From Flavobacterium piscinae (GTDB lineage: Bacteria; Bacteroidota; Bacteroidia; Flavobacteriales; Flavobacteriaceae), in contig NZ_SBKQ01000002.1 in assembly GCF_004122145.1 (NCBI RefSeq), positions 186,001-250,000 of the forward strand: DNA of 64,000 nucleotides, written 5' to 3'. This document shows, piece after piece, positions 53,816-62,328 of this stretch. The notes under the pieces were generated by a model, which was given only the letters and a program-made list of their open reading frames with translations, was not told where the DNA came from and searched no databases. Position numbers and translations under genes: made by a program. How positions within the stretch are numbered: the stretch's first letter is position 1; each line of letters opens with the position of its first letter.

Positions 53816-54433
53816 ATGAAGATACAAAAAATTTTCACTCTATTATTTATTGTTTTTATATGCAAAACAAATGTTGCACAATCAATCAATAATGACACAA
53901 TTAGTAAAAAATATTTTATAGGAAGTAGTTTATTTATGTTAGGTAACTTTGATAAAAAGAATACACCTGATTTTGTTCAACTCAATCTAGGATATAGAAT
54001 AACAAAAAAAGATGTTATTTCTTTAGAATTTAAAACTTGGAAATATGCATGGCCACTTGGTATTCCTTACGGCGATAATTTTGAGGCAGAAAATGAAAAA
54101 TTTCCCGGATATATTAGAGAAAAAGGAGTAGCACTTGTTTACCAAAGATTTTGGTGGAAAGGATTATATACAAGCATACACTCGATGAGTGCCTGGCAAA
54201 ATTTTATAGATGAAAATGATAGAAAATTAGATAAGGGTTTTCAAATCTTTAATACCTATCGAATAGGTTACCAAATAAAACTATTTAAAAATAAATTTTT
54301 TATAGAACCTTCTATTGCAGTAACTCATAGACCATATCATACAAAAATGCCAGAATCATTTAAACAATTAGACGATAAATGGTCAAAATTCTTTTGGGGA
54401 GAACCAGGATTACACTTTGGCTTTAATTTCTAA
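53816..54433 (+). CDS. Putative outer-membrane beta-barrel protein
   Basis: A signal peptide (1-21, ending NVAQ) precedes alternating amphipathic strands rich in aromatic residues (FVQLNLGYRITKKDVISLEF, VALVYQRFWWKGLYTSIHS, FFIEPSIAVTHRPYHT) and a final FHFGFNF-like strand ending in Phe. These are features of small outer-membrane barrels. No named family. It stands between the Ntn-type hydrolase and the MG2-domain protein, with gaps of 56 and 18 nt. Confidence 0.65.
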   Translation: MKIQKIFTLLFIVFICKTNVAQSINNDTISKKYFIGSSLFMLGNFDKKNTPDFVQLNLGYRITKKDVISLEFKTWKYAWPLGIPYGDNFEAENEKFPGYIREKGVALVYQRFWWKGLYTSIHSMSAWQNFIDENDRKLDKGFQIFNTYRIGYQIKLFKNKFFIEPSIAVTHRPYHTKMPESFKQLDDKWSKFFWGEPGLHFGFNF

Positions 54434-54451
54434 TTAATTTAAATTTATTAA

Positions 54452-56944
54452 ATGAACAAAAAAATCAATTTTATATTTTTTTTTGCCTGCATATTCAATG
54501 CTTTTAGTCAAGAGAGTCTTAGCTCCACAGAATATGAAAAAATTATAAAACCTATAGAGCATGTAGAAAAAAATATGGCTCAAGAAGTTTTATATGTACA
54601 AACAGATAAAGATATTTATGAAACTGGTGAAGAAATTTGGTTCAATGCAACTATTTTTCAAACTATAAACAACCAGCCATTTTCAAATAGTCAAATTGTT
54701 TATTTTAATCTATTGAACCAAGAAAGAAAAAAAATTCATTCTGCTAAATATGCTATAAATGATTCATCTTCAAATGGCAATTTTTATGTTTCTGATACCA
54801 TAACCCCAGGAAAATATTATTTATCGGCATATACCAAAAATTCAATTGCTAATATTTTGAATAGTAATAATTCAGTTAAAGAAATTGAAATTAGAAAAAC
54901 TATTTCACCTAAAATATTAATAAGTGAAGAGGTAGATAACAGTGATGAAAAAACAATTAAAATCAAAATTAAATTGTTTTTAAGAAATGGAGAAACAGCC
55001 AATGATGCTAGTGTGAAATTACAAGCTACAAACAACAAAAAATCAAAAACAATTACTAAAAATATTACTGACTCTAATGGGTTTACTGAACTATATATTG
55101 AAAGAAATAAAATTGATGAATTCAAAAATTTTAATCTAATTATAAAGACAAACGAAAGATTAATTGAAAATAAAAGTATAAATCTATCGACGCTTTCAAA
55201 CAAAATAAATGTTGAATTCTATCCCGAAGGTGGAAACTTAATAGAGGGTATAAATCAAAAAATTGCTATTAAATTTAAAAATAGAATTTATAAAAATTCT
55301 AATTCAAAAGCATATATAATTAAGAATAATAAAATAATTGATTCTATTGATATAGATAAAAATGGAATTGGTATATACAATTTTAAACCAATGAAATTAG
55401 AAAAATATTTTGTCAAAATTGATAATAATTCTTTTGAATTTCCAAAACCAAAAATAGAAAGTACAAAACTAGAATTAGTTTCTCAAAATAAATCAAATTA
55501 CAACTTTGAAATAATTAATAAAAGTGAAAATCTGCATAACAAACAAATTTATATAAGAGCACAAGCAAAAGGAATAATATTTTGGTTAGCTAAAATTAAA
55601 TTGAATAAAGAAAGAATAAATTTTAAAATTCCTAAACATATTCTACCAAATCATATTACAGAAATTTCATTAATTGGAATTGATGAAGATATAATCTGTA
55701 CTCGATATATTTACTCAAATTTTGAACAAAGATTAAATTGTAAACTTTTAAATTATGAAGAAGAAAAAAGTATAAATAATAAATCAAAAGTAAAATTAAA
55801 AATCCAAATTTTAGATAATGATAAAAATCCTGTTGAAGCAAGAGCAAACATAACAGTATTTGATAATTTATTTAAAATTGAAACATATGAACGTTCAATG
55901 CAATCATTTTTAAAAATTGAAAATGATATAACTCCAAAATTAAACTATCCTACAGAGTATTTTAGAAAAAATGATATTGATAATTTAATGTTAACATTAG
56001 ATAAAAAAAGTTACAAATGGAGTCATGACAATATAGAAGATAACTTAAAAAAAGTTAATATTCTTGAAGACTTAAAAGGAAGCGTATATTTAAAAAACAA
56101 ATCAGGTCAATTAGAAAACCCAGGAAATACAGAAATATATATTACCACCTCCAGTGGCATTTTCATGACAGAAACAAATGAAAATGGCTTTTTTTCTATA
56201 GATGCAAAACTGTTAGAATTATTTCAAAATGAAAAGATTATTCTTAATACTTCAAATGAAAATTTATTTATTAATCTTTTAAAAAATAAAGAGGAAGATA
56301 TAGAACAATTTTATAGCTCAGATTTATTTAATAGGTTTAGTGATATTAGTCTGAAAGATACAATTGTAATTAAAAATAAGATAAAAAATTTTAGTTTTAA
56401 CTCAGTTAATTTTCTAGACGAAGTAGTTTTAACAAAAAAACTACCTGAAAAACCAAAATATTCTGCCAACTTTTTAGAATATATTGGTGGAAATAATGAC
56501 CATGTTTGTTTTCAATTTAACGTTTTAAACTGTAAAAATCATAGAATAGGTTTCAAACCAAGACATGGTGAATATTATTATGTTGTTGAGGAAAATAGCT
56601 TTTTTCCTCCAACTTTAAAAAAATACATTGACCCTCTAGTTCTTGAAAAAGAAGCAAAATTGGAAGAAAAAAAATTAAAAAGCTATGTATTTATTGAAAC
56701 CTTAAAAGCTAACAAAAATTTTCCACATCCAAATTATGAATTAGATAAAGAAAGCTTAGAATTTCCTGATTATAGAAAAACACTTTTTTGGTCAAATAAT
56801 TTAAAATCAAATTCTAACGGAATAATTGAGGTTGAATTTTTCACTTCAGATATAACAGGTTTATTCAGAGGAGAAATTGATGTATTTGATGAAAACGGAA
56901 ATTTTGGAAGTTTAATTTTTAATTTAAGTGTAAATAAAAATTAG
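54452..56944 (+). CDS. Large exported MG2/alpha-2-macroglobulin-like protein
   Basis: A signal peptide (about 1-19) is followed by a macroglobulin-type MG2 domain (YVQTDKDIYETGEEIWFNATIF). Several more beta-sandwich modules follow (residues 150-560), with a late carboxypeptidase-regulatory-like segment and a C-terminal block ITGLFRGEIDVFDENGNFGSL. No thioester motif (CGEQ) is seen, so it is not a trapping macroglobulin. Similar 800-900-residue proteins of Bacteroidota have unknown roles in the envelope. Its stop overlaps the rteC-like start. Confidence 0.75.
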   Translation: MNKKINFIFFFACIFNAFSQESLSSTEYEKIIKPIEHVEKNMAQEVLYVQTDKDIYETGEEIWFNATIFQTINNQPFSNSQIVYFNLLNQERKKIHSAKYAINDSSSNGNFYVSDTITPGKYYLSAYTKNSIANILNSNNSVKEIEIRKTISPKILISEEVDNSDEKTIKIKIKLFLRNGETANDASVKLQATNNKKSKTITKNITDSNGFTELYIERNKIDEFKNFNLIIKTNERLIENKSINLSTLSNKINVEFYPEGGNLIEGINQKIAIKFKNRIYKNSNSKAYIIKNNKIIDSIDIDKNGIGIYNFKPMKLEKYFVKIDNNSFEFPKPKIESTKLELVSQNKSNYNFEIINKSENLHNKQIYIRAQAKGIIFWLAKIKLNKERINFKIPKHILPNHITEISLIGIDEDIICTRYIYSNFEQRLNCKLLNYEEEKSINNKSKVKLKIQILDNDKNPVEARANITVFDNLFKIETYERSMQSFLKIENDITPKLNYPTEYFRKNDIDNLMLTLDKKSYKWSHDNIEDNLKKVNILEDLKGSVYLKNKSGQLENPGNTEIYITTSSGIFMTETNENGFFSIDAKLLELFQNEKIILNTSNENLFINLLKNKEEDIEQFYSSDLFNRFSDISLKDTIVIKNKIKNFSFNSVNFLDEVVLTKKLPEKPKYSANFLEYIGGNNDHVCFQFNVLNCKNHRIGFKPRHGEYYYVVEENSFFPPTLKKYIDPLVLEKEAKLEEKKLKSYVFIETLKANKNFPHPNYELDKESLEFPDYRKTLFWSNNLKSNSNGIIEVEFFTSDITGLFRGEIDVFDENGNFGSLIFNLSVNKN

Positions 56945-57792
56945 TGATTCAACAAGTAAATAGTATTCTAGAAAAACTAAATGAACAGCTCAATTTCATT
57001 GACTTAGAGATAGATGATGAAATTAAGCGTTGTGAAAAGGCTATTGAAATAACGTTAAAAGCTAAAGATAATTTAAAAAAAATAGTTCTTAAAAATCAAT
57101 TCAAAAGCCAAAATGAAGAAATTCATTTCTTTAAAGATTTAAAACCACAATTCACATCAAAACTGATCTATTATAATATGATATATAAAATAGAAATGAA
57201 AAGACCTAATGGAGGTAATCGAGTTTTAAAAAAATATTATAATAACGAATTACAAAAATTAAAAGCTTATTTTGATAACGAACTTGATTTTTACAAATAT
57301 TATAGATCGGGAAGTTCCTATTTAGATTACAAATATTTCCTTAGAGGAGAATACGATATCAAATTGGCATTAGATAGTTATTATTTTGAAGCTGATAGCT
57401 CATTTTCTACTTCATGCGATTTTAAAGTGGCACGGATTTTAGCTAACGATTTAATACAATTATATCTAGAAGATAAGTTAATTATGATTGAAAATAAAGA
57501 CTTTAGTGACAAATCACAACGCAAACCCAACACAAAATTAATGTGGACTAGCTCAAAAGTGGCATTAATTGAATTAATATATGCATTACATACGGAGGGG
57601 GTTCTCAATAATGGAGTAGCAGATTTAAAAGATATTGCAGAATATTTTGAACATATTTTTGAAATAGATTTAGGTCAATATCGTCGTGTATTCCTTGAAA
57701 TTAGAGCAAGAAAGGCTGATAAAACAAAATTCATTTCCGCATTAAATGAAGCTCTATTAAAAAGAATGGAAAACTATGATGAGTTGATTTAA
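56944..57792 (+). CDS. RteC-family regulator
   Basis: The 282-residue protein matches RteC-domain proteins: a helical N terminus (LNEQLNFIDLEIDDEIKRCE), FFKDLKPQFTSKLIYYNMIYKIE, LDFYKYYRSGSSYLDYKYFLRG, and a C-terminal winged-helix-like part (WTSSKVALIELIYALHTEGV, FEIDLGQYRRVFLEIRARK). In CTnDOT RteC activates the excision operon by binding an inverted repeat. The start is GTG sharing its first base-pair context with the previous stop (TAGTG). Spacer downstream carries a candidate operator. Confidence 0.88.
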   Translation: MIQQVNSILEKLNEQLNFIDLEIDDEIKRCEKAIEITLKAKDNLKKIVLKNQFKSQNEEIHFFKDLKPQFTSKLIYYNMIYKIEMKRPNGGNRVLKKYYNNELQKLKAYFDNELDFYKYYRSGSSYLDYKYFLRGEYDIKLALDSYYFEADSSFSTSCDFKVARILANDLIQLYLEDKLIMIENKDFSDKSQRKPNTKLMWTSSKVALIELIYALHTEGVLNNGVADLKDIAEYFEHIFEIDLGQYRRVFLEIRARKADKTKFISALNEALLKRMENYDELI

Positions 57793-57802
57793 ATAAAAAT
57801 CA

Positions 57803-57850
57803 TTCACAACATAAACTCCGTTGTGAAATAAAACAAATCAATCTTCACAA
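57803..57850 (+). promoter_or_regulatory. Candidate RteC operator
   Basis: TTCACAAC (57803-57810) and GTTGTGAA (57820-57827) form a perfect 8-bp inverted repeat with 9-nt spacing. A third half-site TTCACAA lies at 57844-57850, next to a CAATTTTG box (57848-57855) close to TAnnTTTG. It sits between the rteC-like gene and the HTH gene. Confidence 0.5.
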
Positions 57851-57881
57851 TTTTGTACCATAACAATCTAAAACATACGTT

Positions 57882-58169
57882 ATGGCAATCGAAGTTATCA
57901 CTCGCGAAGACTTAAACGAATTCAGAAGTCTTCTTTTGAACGATTTAAAAGAAATCATTCAAACCAAACCCCAACAAACAAAACAGTGGCTCAAATCCAA
58001 TGAAGTCCGTAAACTGTTAAACATCTCTCCAGGTACATTGCAAAATCTCCGCATCAACGGAACACTAACCTATACCAAAATAGGCGGTATTATGTATTAT
58101 GACAATTCAGATATTGATAAATTATTAAATGGAAACAAGGTAAATGCTATACCTACTCTGCTTAAGTAA
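57882..58169 (+). CDS. Excisionase-like helix-turn-helix protein
   Basis: The 95-residue protein has a MerR-like HTH_17 domain: WLKSNEVRKLLNISPGTLQN, then LRINGTLTYTKIGGIMYYDNSDID. An N-terminal helix (LNEFRSLLLNDLKEIIQ) precedes it. In Bacteroidota elements such proteins act as recombination directionality factors or operon regulators. It follows the rteC-like gene and candidate operator and starts an operon with the gene 11 nt downstream. Confidence 0.88.
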   Translation: MAIEVITREDLNEFRSLLLNDLKEIIQTKPQQTKQWLKSNEVRKLLNISPGTLQNLRINGTLTYTKIGGIMYYDNSDIDKLLNGNKVNAIPTLLK

Positions 58170-58180
58170 TTACAATCCAA

Positions 58181-59107
58181 ATGAATTACATAAAACATCT
58201 AACAGGTTTCTTTGAGAAAGTAGCCATTGATAAAAAGCTAAATCCAACACACATTAGCTTATACATTGCTTTATTCCAATTTTGGAACTGCAACCGTTTT
58301 AAAAATCCAATAAGTATCAATCGTGATGAGGTAATGCGAATAAGTAAAATCAGTTCCAAAGCAACCTATCACAAATGCCTCAAGAACTTGCATAATTTGG
58401 GGTATATCAACTACGAACCATCATACAATCCATTCAAAGGAAGTCATGTCATTTTATTCAACTTTTCAGATGATTTAAAACCAGCTCCAAAATCCGAAAG
58501 GAAACCAAAAAATGAACCACTTAATGAACTTGTTTCTGAACAAGCTTTGAACAAGTCTTGTACTAGTAGTGAAACAGGTACTGAACAAGCAGTAATACCT
58601 TCTATAAACTATATAAACAATACAAACATTTTAAACGATAAAAACGTTTCAAACTTGGAAAAGCAAACAAAAAATTTTGAAAAAATAAATAATTCAGATT
58701 TAAAAAATGAAAATTCAGAAAAAGAAAAAAATTCCGCAAAAAAAGAAAAAGAAGAAATGCAGAATGAAAATTCTGCATTCGCCAACTCCGATGAAAATCA
58801 AATAAAAAACAATTGGCAAAAAAGTTCCGATAAAAAAGAAGAAAAGTTACAGCCATCAAACGAAGAAGTCAAAACTTATTTCCAAAAAAATAACTTCCCC
58901 GAACTCGAAGCCCAAAAATTCTTCAATTATTTCACCAGTGTCGGTTGGTTAGTCGGTGGCAAAACCCCAATGGTTGATTGGCAAGCAGCAGCACAAAACT
59001 GGATAATCAACAGCGTAAATTTCAATAACAATAACGACACAACACCAACAAACCGACCAAAACACCTCAACACTTCAACCGATAAAAACTATGCCGAACC
59101 TTTATAA
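58181..59107 (+). CDS. Replication-organiser-like protein of a mobile element
   Basis: Residues 1-105 form a winged-helix-like domain (LNPTHISLYIALFQFWNCNRF, ISSKATYHKCLKNLHNLGYI) typical of phage and element replication proteins. A long charged low-complexity linker (about 110-225, rich in Lys, Glu, Asn) leads to a C-terminal DnaT/DnaD-like end (EAQKFFNYFTSVGWLVGGK, DWQAAAQNWI). Followed by a DnaC-like ATPase gene, it likely recruits the host helicase. Confidence 0.72.
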   Translation: MNYIKHLTGFFEKVAIDKKLNPTHISLYIALFQFWNCNRFKNPISINRDEVMRISKISSKATYHKCLKNLHNLGYINYEPSYNPFKGSHVILFNFSDDLKPAPKSERKPKNEPLNELVSEQALNKSCTSSETGTEQAVIPSINYINNTNILNDKNVSNLEKQTKNFEKINNSDLKNENSEKEKNSAKKEKEEMQNENSAFANSDENQIKNNWQKSSDKKEEKLQPSNEEVKTYFQKNNFPELEAQKFFNYFTSVGWLVGGKTPMVDWQAAAQNWIINSVNFNNNNDTTPTNRPKHLNTSTDKNYAEPL

Positions 59108-59355
59108 CACTACTGTCATACTGAACTTGTTTCAGTATCTCAACCTTTGCGTCCAGAAATATTTGCGAACCTTGCGTAAAACCTTTGCGGCCTTTGCGGT
59201 TAAACCTTAGCTAACCTATGTAAGGCGAAGCGTCTTAACAAAAAAAAACTATAAAAACTATGTTTCTATGTGGTTCAATAAAATCCGTGTAAATCTGTTC
59301 AATCTGTGCAATCCGTGTTCCAAAACCTTCGCTTTAGCGAACAAAAAGCAACCCA
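59108..59355. repeat. Intergenic block of dispersed short repeats (first)
   Basis: It holds an REP-like palindrome ATACTGAA/TTCAGTAT (59118-59138) and a 40-nt unit (59165-59204, ending CCTTTGCGGTTAAA) that recurs at 59989-60028 with four differences. There are also ATCCGTGT-type motifs (59283, 59311) and a small hairpin TTCGC/GCGAA (59328-59341) before the ATPase start. No gene seen. Confidence 0.75.
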
Positions 59356-59979
59356 ATGAATGAAAATATAAAATCCCACTACAGCTACCCAGAAGTAATC
59401 AATTGGCTCGAACAAAAAGGCATCGAAATATACGGCAATCATTTCAAAATCCTTGAAACCGATCATCCAATCGTGTGCAAGCTAATCGCGTACTTCCTGA
59501 AAGACGAGCAAACTTGCTTTCAATATAACATAAATTTAAACAAAGGAATACTACTAACCGGCCCAATCGGCTGCGGCAAAACATCACTCATGAACCTAAT
59601 GAAATACCTAACCCCCACCGAACACAAATTCTCCGTAAAGCCCTGCCGAGACATCAGCTTTGAATTCATCCAAGACGGTTACCAAATCATACACAAATAC
59701 AGCATCGGTAAACTCTATCAATCCGAACCAAGAACCTATTGCTTTGACGATTTAGGAACAGAAAACAACCTAAAATACTTCGGCAACGAATGCAACGTAA
59801 TGGCTGAAATTCTATTAAGCCGATATGATCTATTCATTTCTAAAAAACTTCAAACCCACATCACCACAAACCTATCAGCCACAGAAATAGAAAAACATTA
59901 CGGCAACCGAGTTAGAAGTCGTTTACGTGAGATGGTAAACCTTATTGCTTACGATAAAACTACACCAGATAAACGATAA
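59356..59979 (+). CDS. DnaC-like AAA+ ATPase (helicase loader)
   Basis: The 207-residue protein has Walker A GPIGCGKTS (residues 69-77), Walker B CFDDLG (about 128-133), sensor 1 in HITTNLSATEIEKHYG and an arginine-finger-like RVRSRLREM. This layout matches DnaC/IstB-type ATPases of phages and integrative elements. It probably loads the replicative helicase together with the protein encoded at 58181. Its base composition is richer in G+C than the island core. Confidence 0.85.
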   Translation: MNENIKSHYSYPEVINWLEQKGIEIYGNHFKILETDHPIVCKLIAYFLKDEQTCFQYNINLNKGILLTGPIGCGKTSLMNLMKYLTPTEHKFSVKPCRDISFEFIQDGYQIIHKYSIGKLYQSEPRTYCFDDLGTENNLKYFGNECNVMAEILLSRYDLFISKKLQTHITTNLSATEIEKHYGNRVRSRLREMVNLIAYDKTTPDKR

Positions 59980-60194
59980 AATAACTTAGCGAACCTAGCG
60001 TAAAATCTTTGTGCCCTTTGCGGTTAAAAAAATCCGAGTTCCAAAAACCTCAGAACCTTAGTAACTAAAAACCTTAGCACCTTTGCTTTAAAAAAAATCC
60101 GTATAAATCCAAGTTTCGCCCTGGAGAATCCGTTTCATCCGTGTTCCAAAAACCTCAGAACCTTAATAACTCAGAACCTTAGCACCTCAAAAAA
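59980..60194. repeat. Intergenic block of dispersed short repeats (second)
   Basis: It contains the second copy of the 40-nt unit (59989-60028). AACCTCAGAACCTTA occurs twice, with a third shorter AGAACCTTAGCACC, and GTTCCAAAAACC follows ATCCG-like sequence twice. Units repeat imperfectly, with no coding frame. The composition differs from the surrounding A+T-rich spacers. Confidence 0.75.
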
Positions 60195-60821
60195 ATGAAC
60201 CCAATAACCTCCTTCTGGCACCACTTCCAACAAAACAACTTCGTTTTCCTGCTCCTAAACGAAATCCCTCAAGAAGAACTAAAAACCCATTTCGATAAAC
60301 TAATCGAAGTTCTCCATCAATACAACAAAGACCTGAACCTCATCATCAAAAACAAAAAAAACGGTGCAGAATTAATCATCACCGCAAATGGTAACCCCTA
60401 CCTTTTCAAAGAAGTAGAATTACTAGTTCATCACGCACCACTTATAGAACGTTGGAAAATAACCGCATTCCTTCAACCCGAGTTAAACATTGAAAAATAT
60501 GAAAACGGAACCGACAAACCATTGGAATATTACGGCATTACTTTGCGAATAAGCGAAATGTATTTCATCCCACTAGAAAACCCTAACAAACCAACTGATT
60601 TGGGAATAAAAGTACTACTCAAAAACTACATAGTCCACAAGGACAACCCAAGACTACGCGAAGCTGTTTACATTCACATCGAGCACTTAATTGGTGAAAA
60701 ATCATTTGCGAATGACTTAACCTTTATAGAAATTGACCAATTAACAGCGGAAGATCTGGAAGACGACTGCACCATTGAATTATATTATTTGAAATTTTTC
60801 ATCGATACATTAGAATGGTAA
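60195..60821 (+). CDS. Hypothetical cytoplasmic protein
   Basis: A 208-residue soluble, acidic protein (MNPITSFWHHFQQNNFVFLL at the start, LTAEDLEDDCTIELYYLKFF near the end) with mixed alpha/beta pattern. It recalls a conserved Bacteroidota protein of unknown function with an N-terminal DUF-type sensor shape, but I cannot name a family. It follows the repeat block and is convergent with the minus-strand operon; 36 nt separate the stops. Confidence 0.6.
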   Translation: MNPITSFWHHFQQNNFVFLLLNEIPQEELKTHFDKLIEVLHQYNKDLNLIIKNKKNGAELIITANGNPYLFKEVELLVHHAPLIERWKITAFLQPELNIEKYENGTDKPLEYYGITLRISEMYFIPLENPNKPTDLGIKVLLKNYIVHKDNPRLREAVYIHIEHLIGEKSFANDLTFIEIDQLTAEDLEDDCTIELYYLKFFIDTLEW

Positions 60822-60857
60822 TCAATTTATAACTTTAATCTAGCTAATTACCGTTAA

Positions 60858-62324
60858 TCAATACTGCTTAAACTTCGTACTCAAAAATCGTCTCGGATTA
60901 TCACTCGCAATCAGTTCAAATAACTCATTACCTAAGTAACCGCGTAAGTTCAAATGCAAATCCTTTTCAGTGTTTTTCTGGCTCACAACATAGTAATCCG
61001 AACCAAATAAAATTTTGTGCCTTACTTTTTCATCCTCTAATAAAAACCGTAACAAAGGAAATAAATCTTGATCATGCAAAATAAACGAGATATCCGCATA
61101 TACATTTTCATAAGCAATCATCAAATCATAAATAACAGACAACCAACTGGCATTCCACCAAATAGTTCTGGGGTTTCCGTGAGTGAGGGTGTTTTTATAC
61201 CTCAAGTAAGCATCCTTGCTATCGTGATTAATATTTTTATTATAAGTATTCCAACCATCTTTCATATATTTTTTCCATTCTTCTTCCCCACCAAAGTGAG
61301 CTAAACAAATTTTCAATTTACTCAAATCCGGAGTATTTTCTATAGATGTACCAAGAAAATCTTTAAGCAATTCCCGATTCATCAAACAATGATAATTCAA
61401 AGGATGCGTAAAATTGGTGGTGAATTGAAACCCATTCTTTTGAGGTAGAGGAATGGGTTCTAATTGTCCACCTTTTTTATTGTATTTCAAAATAGGATGA
61501 CTCGACCACTCTGGCTTCTTATCTCCTCTGTAAAAAACAGTACCTTCTATACAATGAGTGATGATAGGAATTTCGTTTTCCTGAGCAAATTTATACATTT
61601 CGATGAGGTGCTTGTCAAAAGGATAATAACCCAAAGCGGGGTAAAGCTTTATACCGTCAAACTGTTGCGTGTGCAACAAATGTTTGGCATAATTTTTATA
61701 ATTTTGATTTTTAAGTTGATTTTGCGTGGCTTCTATCCTTCTCGGGTCCAGAAATAAAAAAGGTAGAAACGTATCTTTTTTACGCTGCTTGATAATTCGC
61801 AATTCTTCCAACTGCTCTAAATAAGAAACCGTTGGCTTTCCGGCTTCCATAAAATCCATATCCATGGAGAGTACCACAAAACGGGTGTTGGAATCATAAC
61901 TCTTAGTCAACAAGTCAAAAATTTTAGATTGATTCTGGTACAAAGAATAGCGACCTAAAGTCAAAAAACGTTTCACGGTTTCGCGAGTAGCTTTACTAAA
62001 AACAAAATCAACCCTAAAAAAATTAGTCAAAATCTTGAATACCCAACGAAACAAAAAAAGCACCAACTTATTAATCAACTGAAGCACAACAGTCCACTTC
62101 ATGAAATCAAGTAGCTTATATCGTAAGGCAGTAATCCTATTTTTAAAAACTTTAAATTTATAATTACCTCTGGAGGTGAAAGTTTGATAATACCATTTAA
62201 CAAACCGCATCGTAATAAGATGATGAAGCCCCAAAGGCATCAAACGCCTCCCAAACTTATTGGGCACATGGTCAATGGTAAAAATATGCGTGTGGATATT
62301 ATAGATTGGTTTTCTCATCTTCAA
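60858..62324 (-). CDS. Amidohydrolase-family metal-dependent hydrolase
   Basis: The 488-residue TIM-barrel enzyme opens with NIHTHIF (His11, His13), the first metal pair of amidohydrolase_2-type enzymes. It has EIPIITHCIEG with a third His, CLAHFGGEEEW with a fourth, and the closing metal Asp in ILFGSDYYV, followed by NPRRFL. An inserted helical region (about 35-130) near the N terminus is unusual. The gene is last of the minus-strand group; its start is 4 nt after the stop of the upstream gene. Confidence 0.82.
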   Translation of the reverse strand: MKMRKPIYNIHTHIFTIDHVPNKFGRRLMPLGLHHLITMRFVKWYYQTFTSRGNYKFKVFKNRITALRYKLLDFMKWTVVLQLINKLVLFLFRWVFKILTNFFRVDFVFSKATRETVKRFLTLGRYSLYQNQSKIFDLLTKSYDSNTRFVVLSMDMDFMEAGKPTVSYLEQLEELRIIKQRKKDTFLPFLFLDPRRIEATQNQLKNQNYKNYAKHLLHTQQFDGIKLYPALGYYPFDKHLIEMYKFAQENEIPIITHCIEGTVFYRGDKKPEWSSHPILKYNKKGGQLEPIPLPQKNGFQFTTNFTHPLNYHCLMNRELLKDFLGTSIENTPDLSKLKICLAHFGGEEEWKKYMKDGWNTYNKNINHDSKDAYLRYKNTLTHGNPRTIWWNASWLSVIYDLMIAYENVYADISFILHDQDLFPLLRFLLEDEKVRHKILFGSDYYVVSQKNTEKDLHLNLRGYLGNELFELIASDNPRRFLSTKFKQY

Positions 62325-62328
62325 GCTG

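Larger units (their letters stand above)
2166..60821. mobile_element. Putative integrative element/genomic island next to tRNA-Val (right end uncertain)
   Basis: A tyrosine recombinase lies directly after a tRNA gene. About 53 kb of strongly A+T-rich, mostly plus-strand accessory genes follow. An RteC-like regulator, an excisionase-like HTH protein and a replication/helicase-loader pair sit near the far side. I did not find a copy of the tRNA 3' end or any other clear direct repeat marking the right end, and no relaxase or conjugation genes are visible. The end given is the last gene of the maintenance module, not a mapped junction, and the element may extend past the window. Confidence 0.45.

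Noticed and set aside
59108..60194. CRISPR array
   Set aside because: Repeats are imperfect, irregularly spaced and of several kinds, with no uniform spacers and no cas genes nearby.
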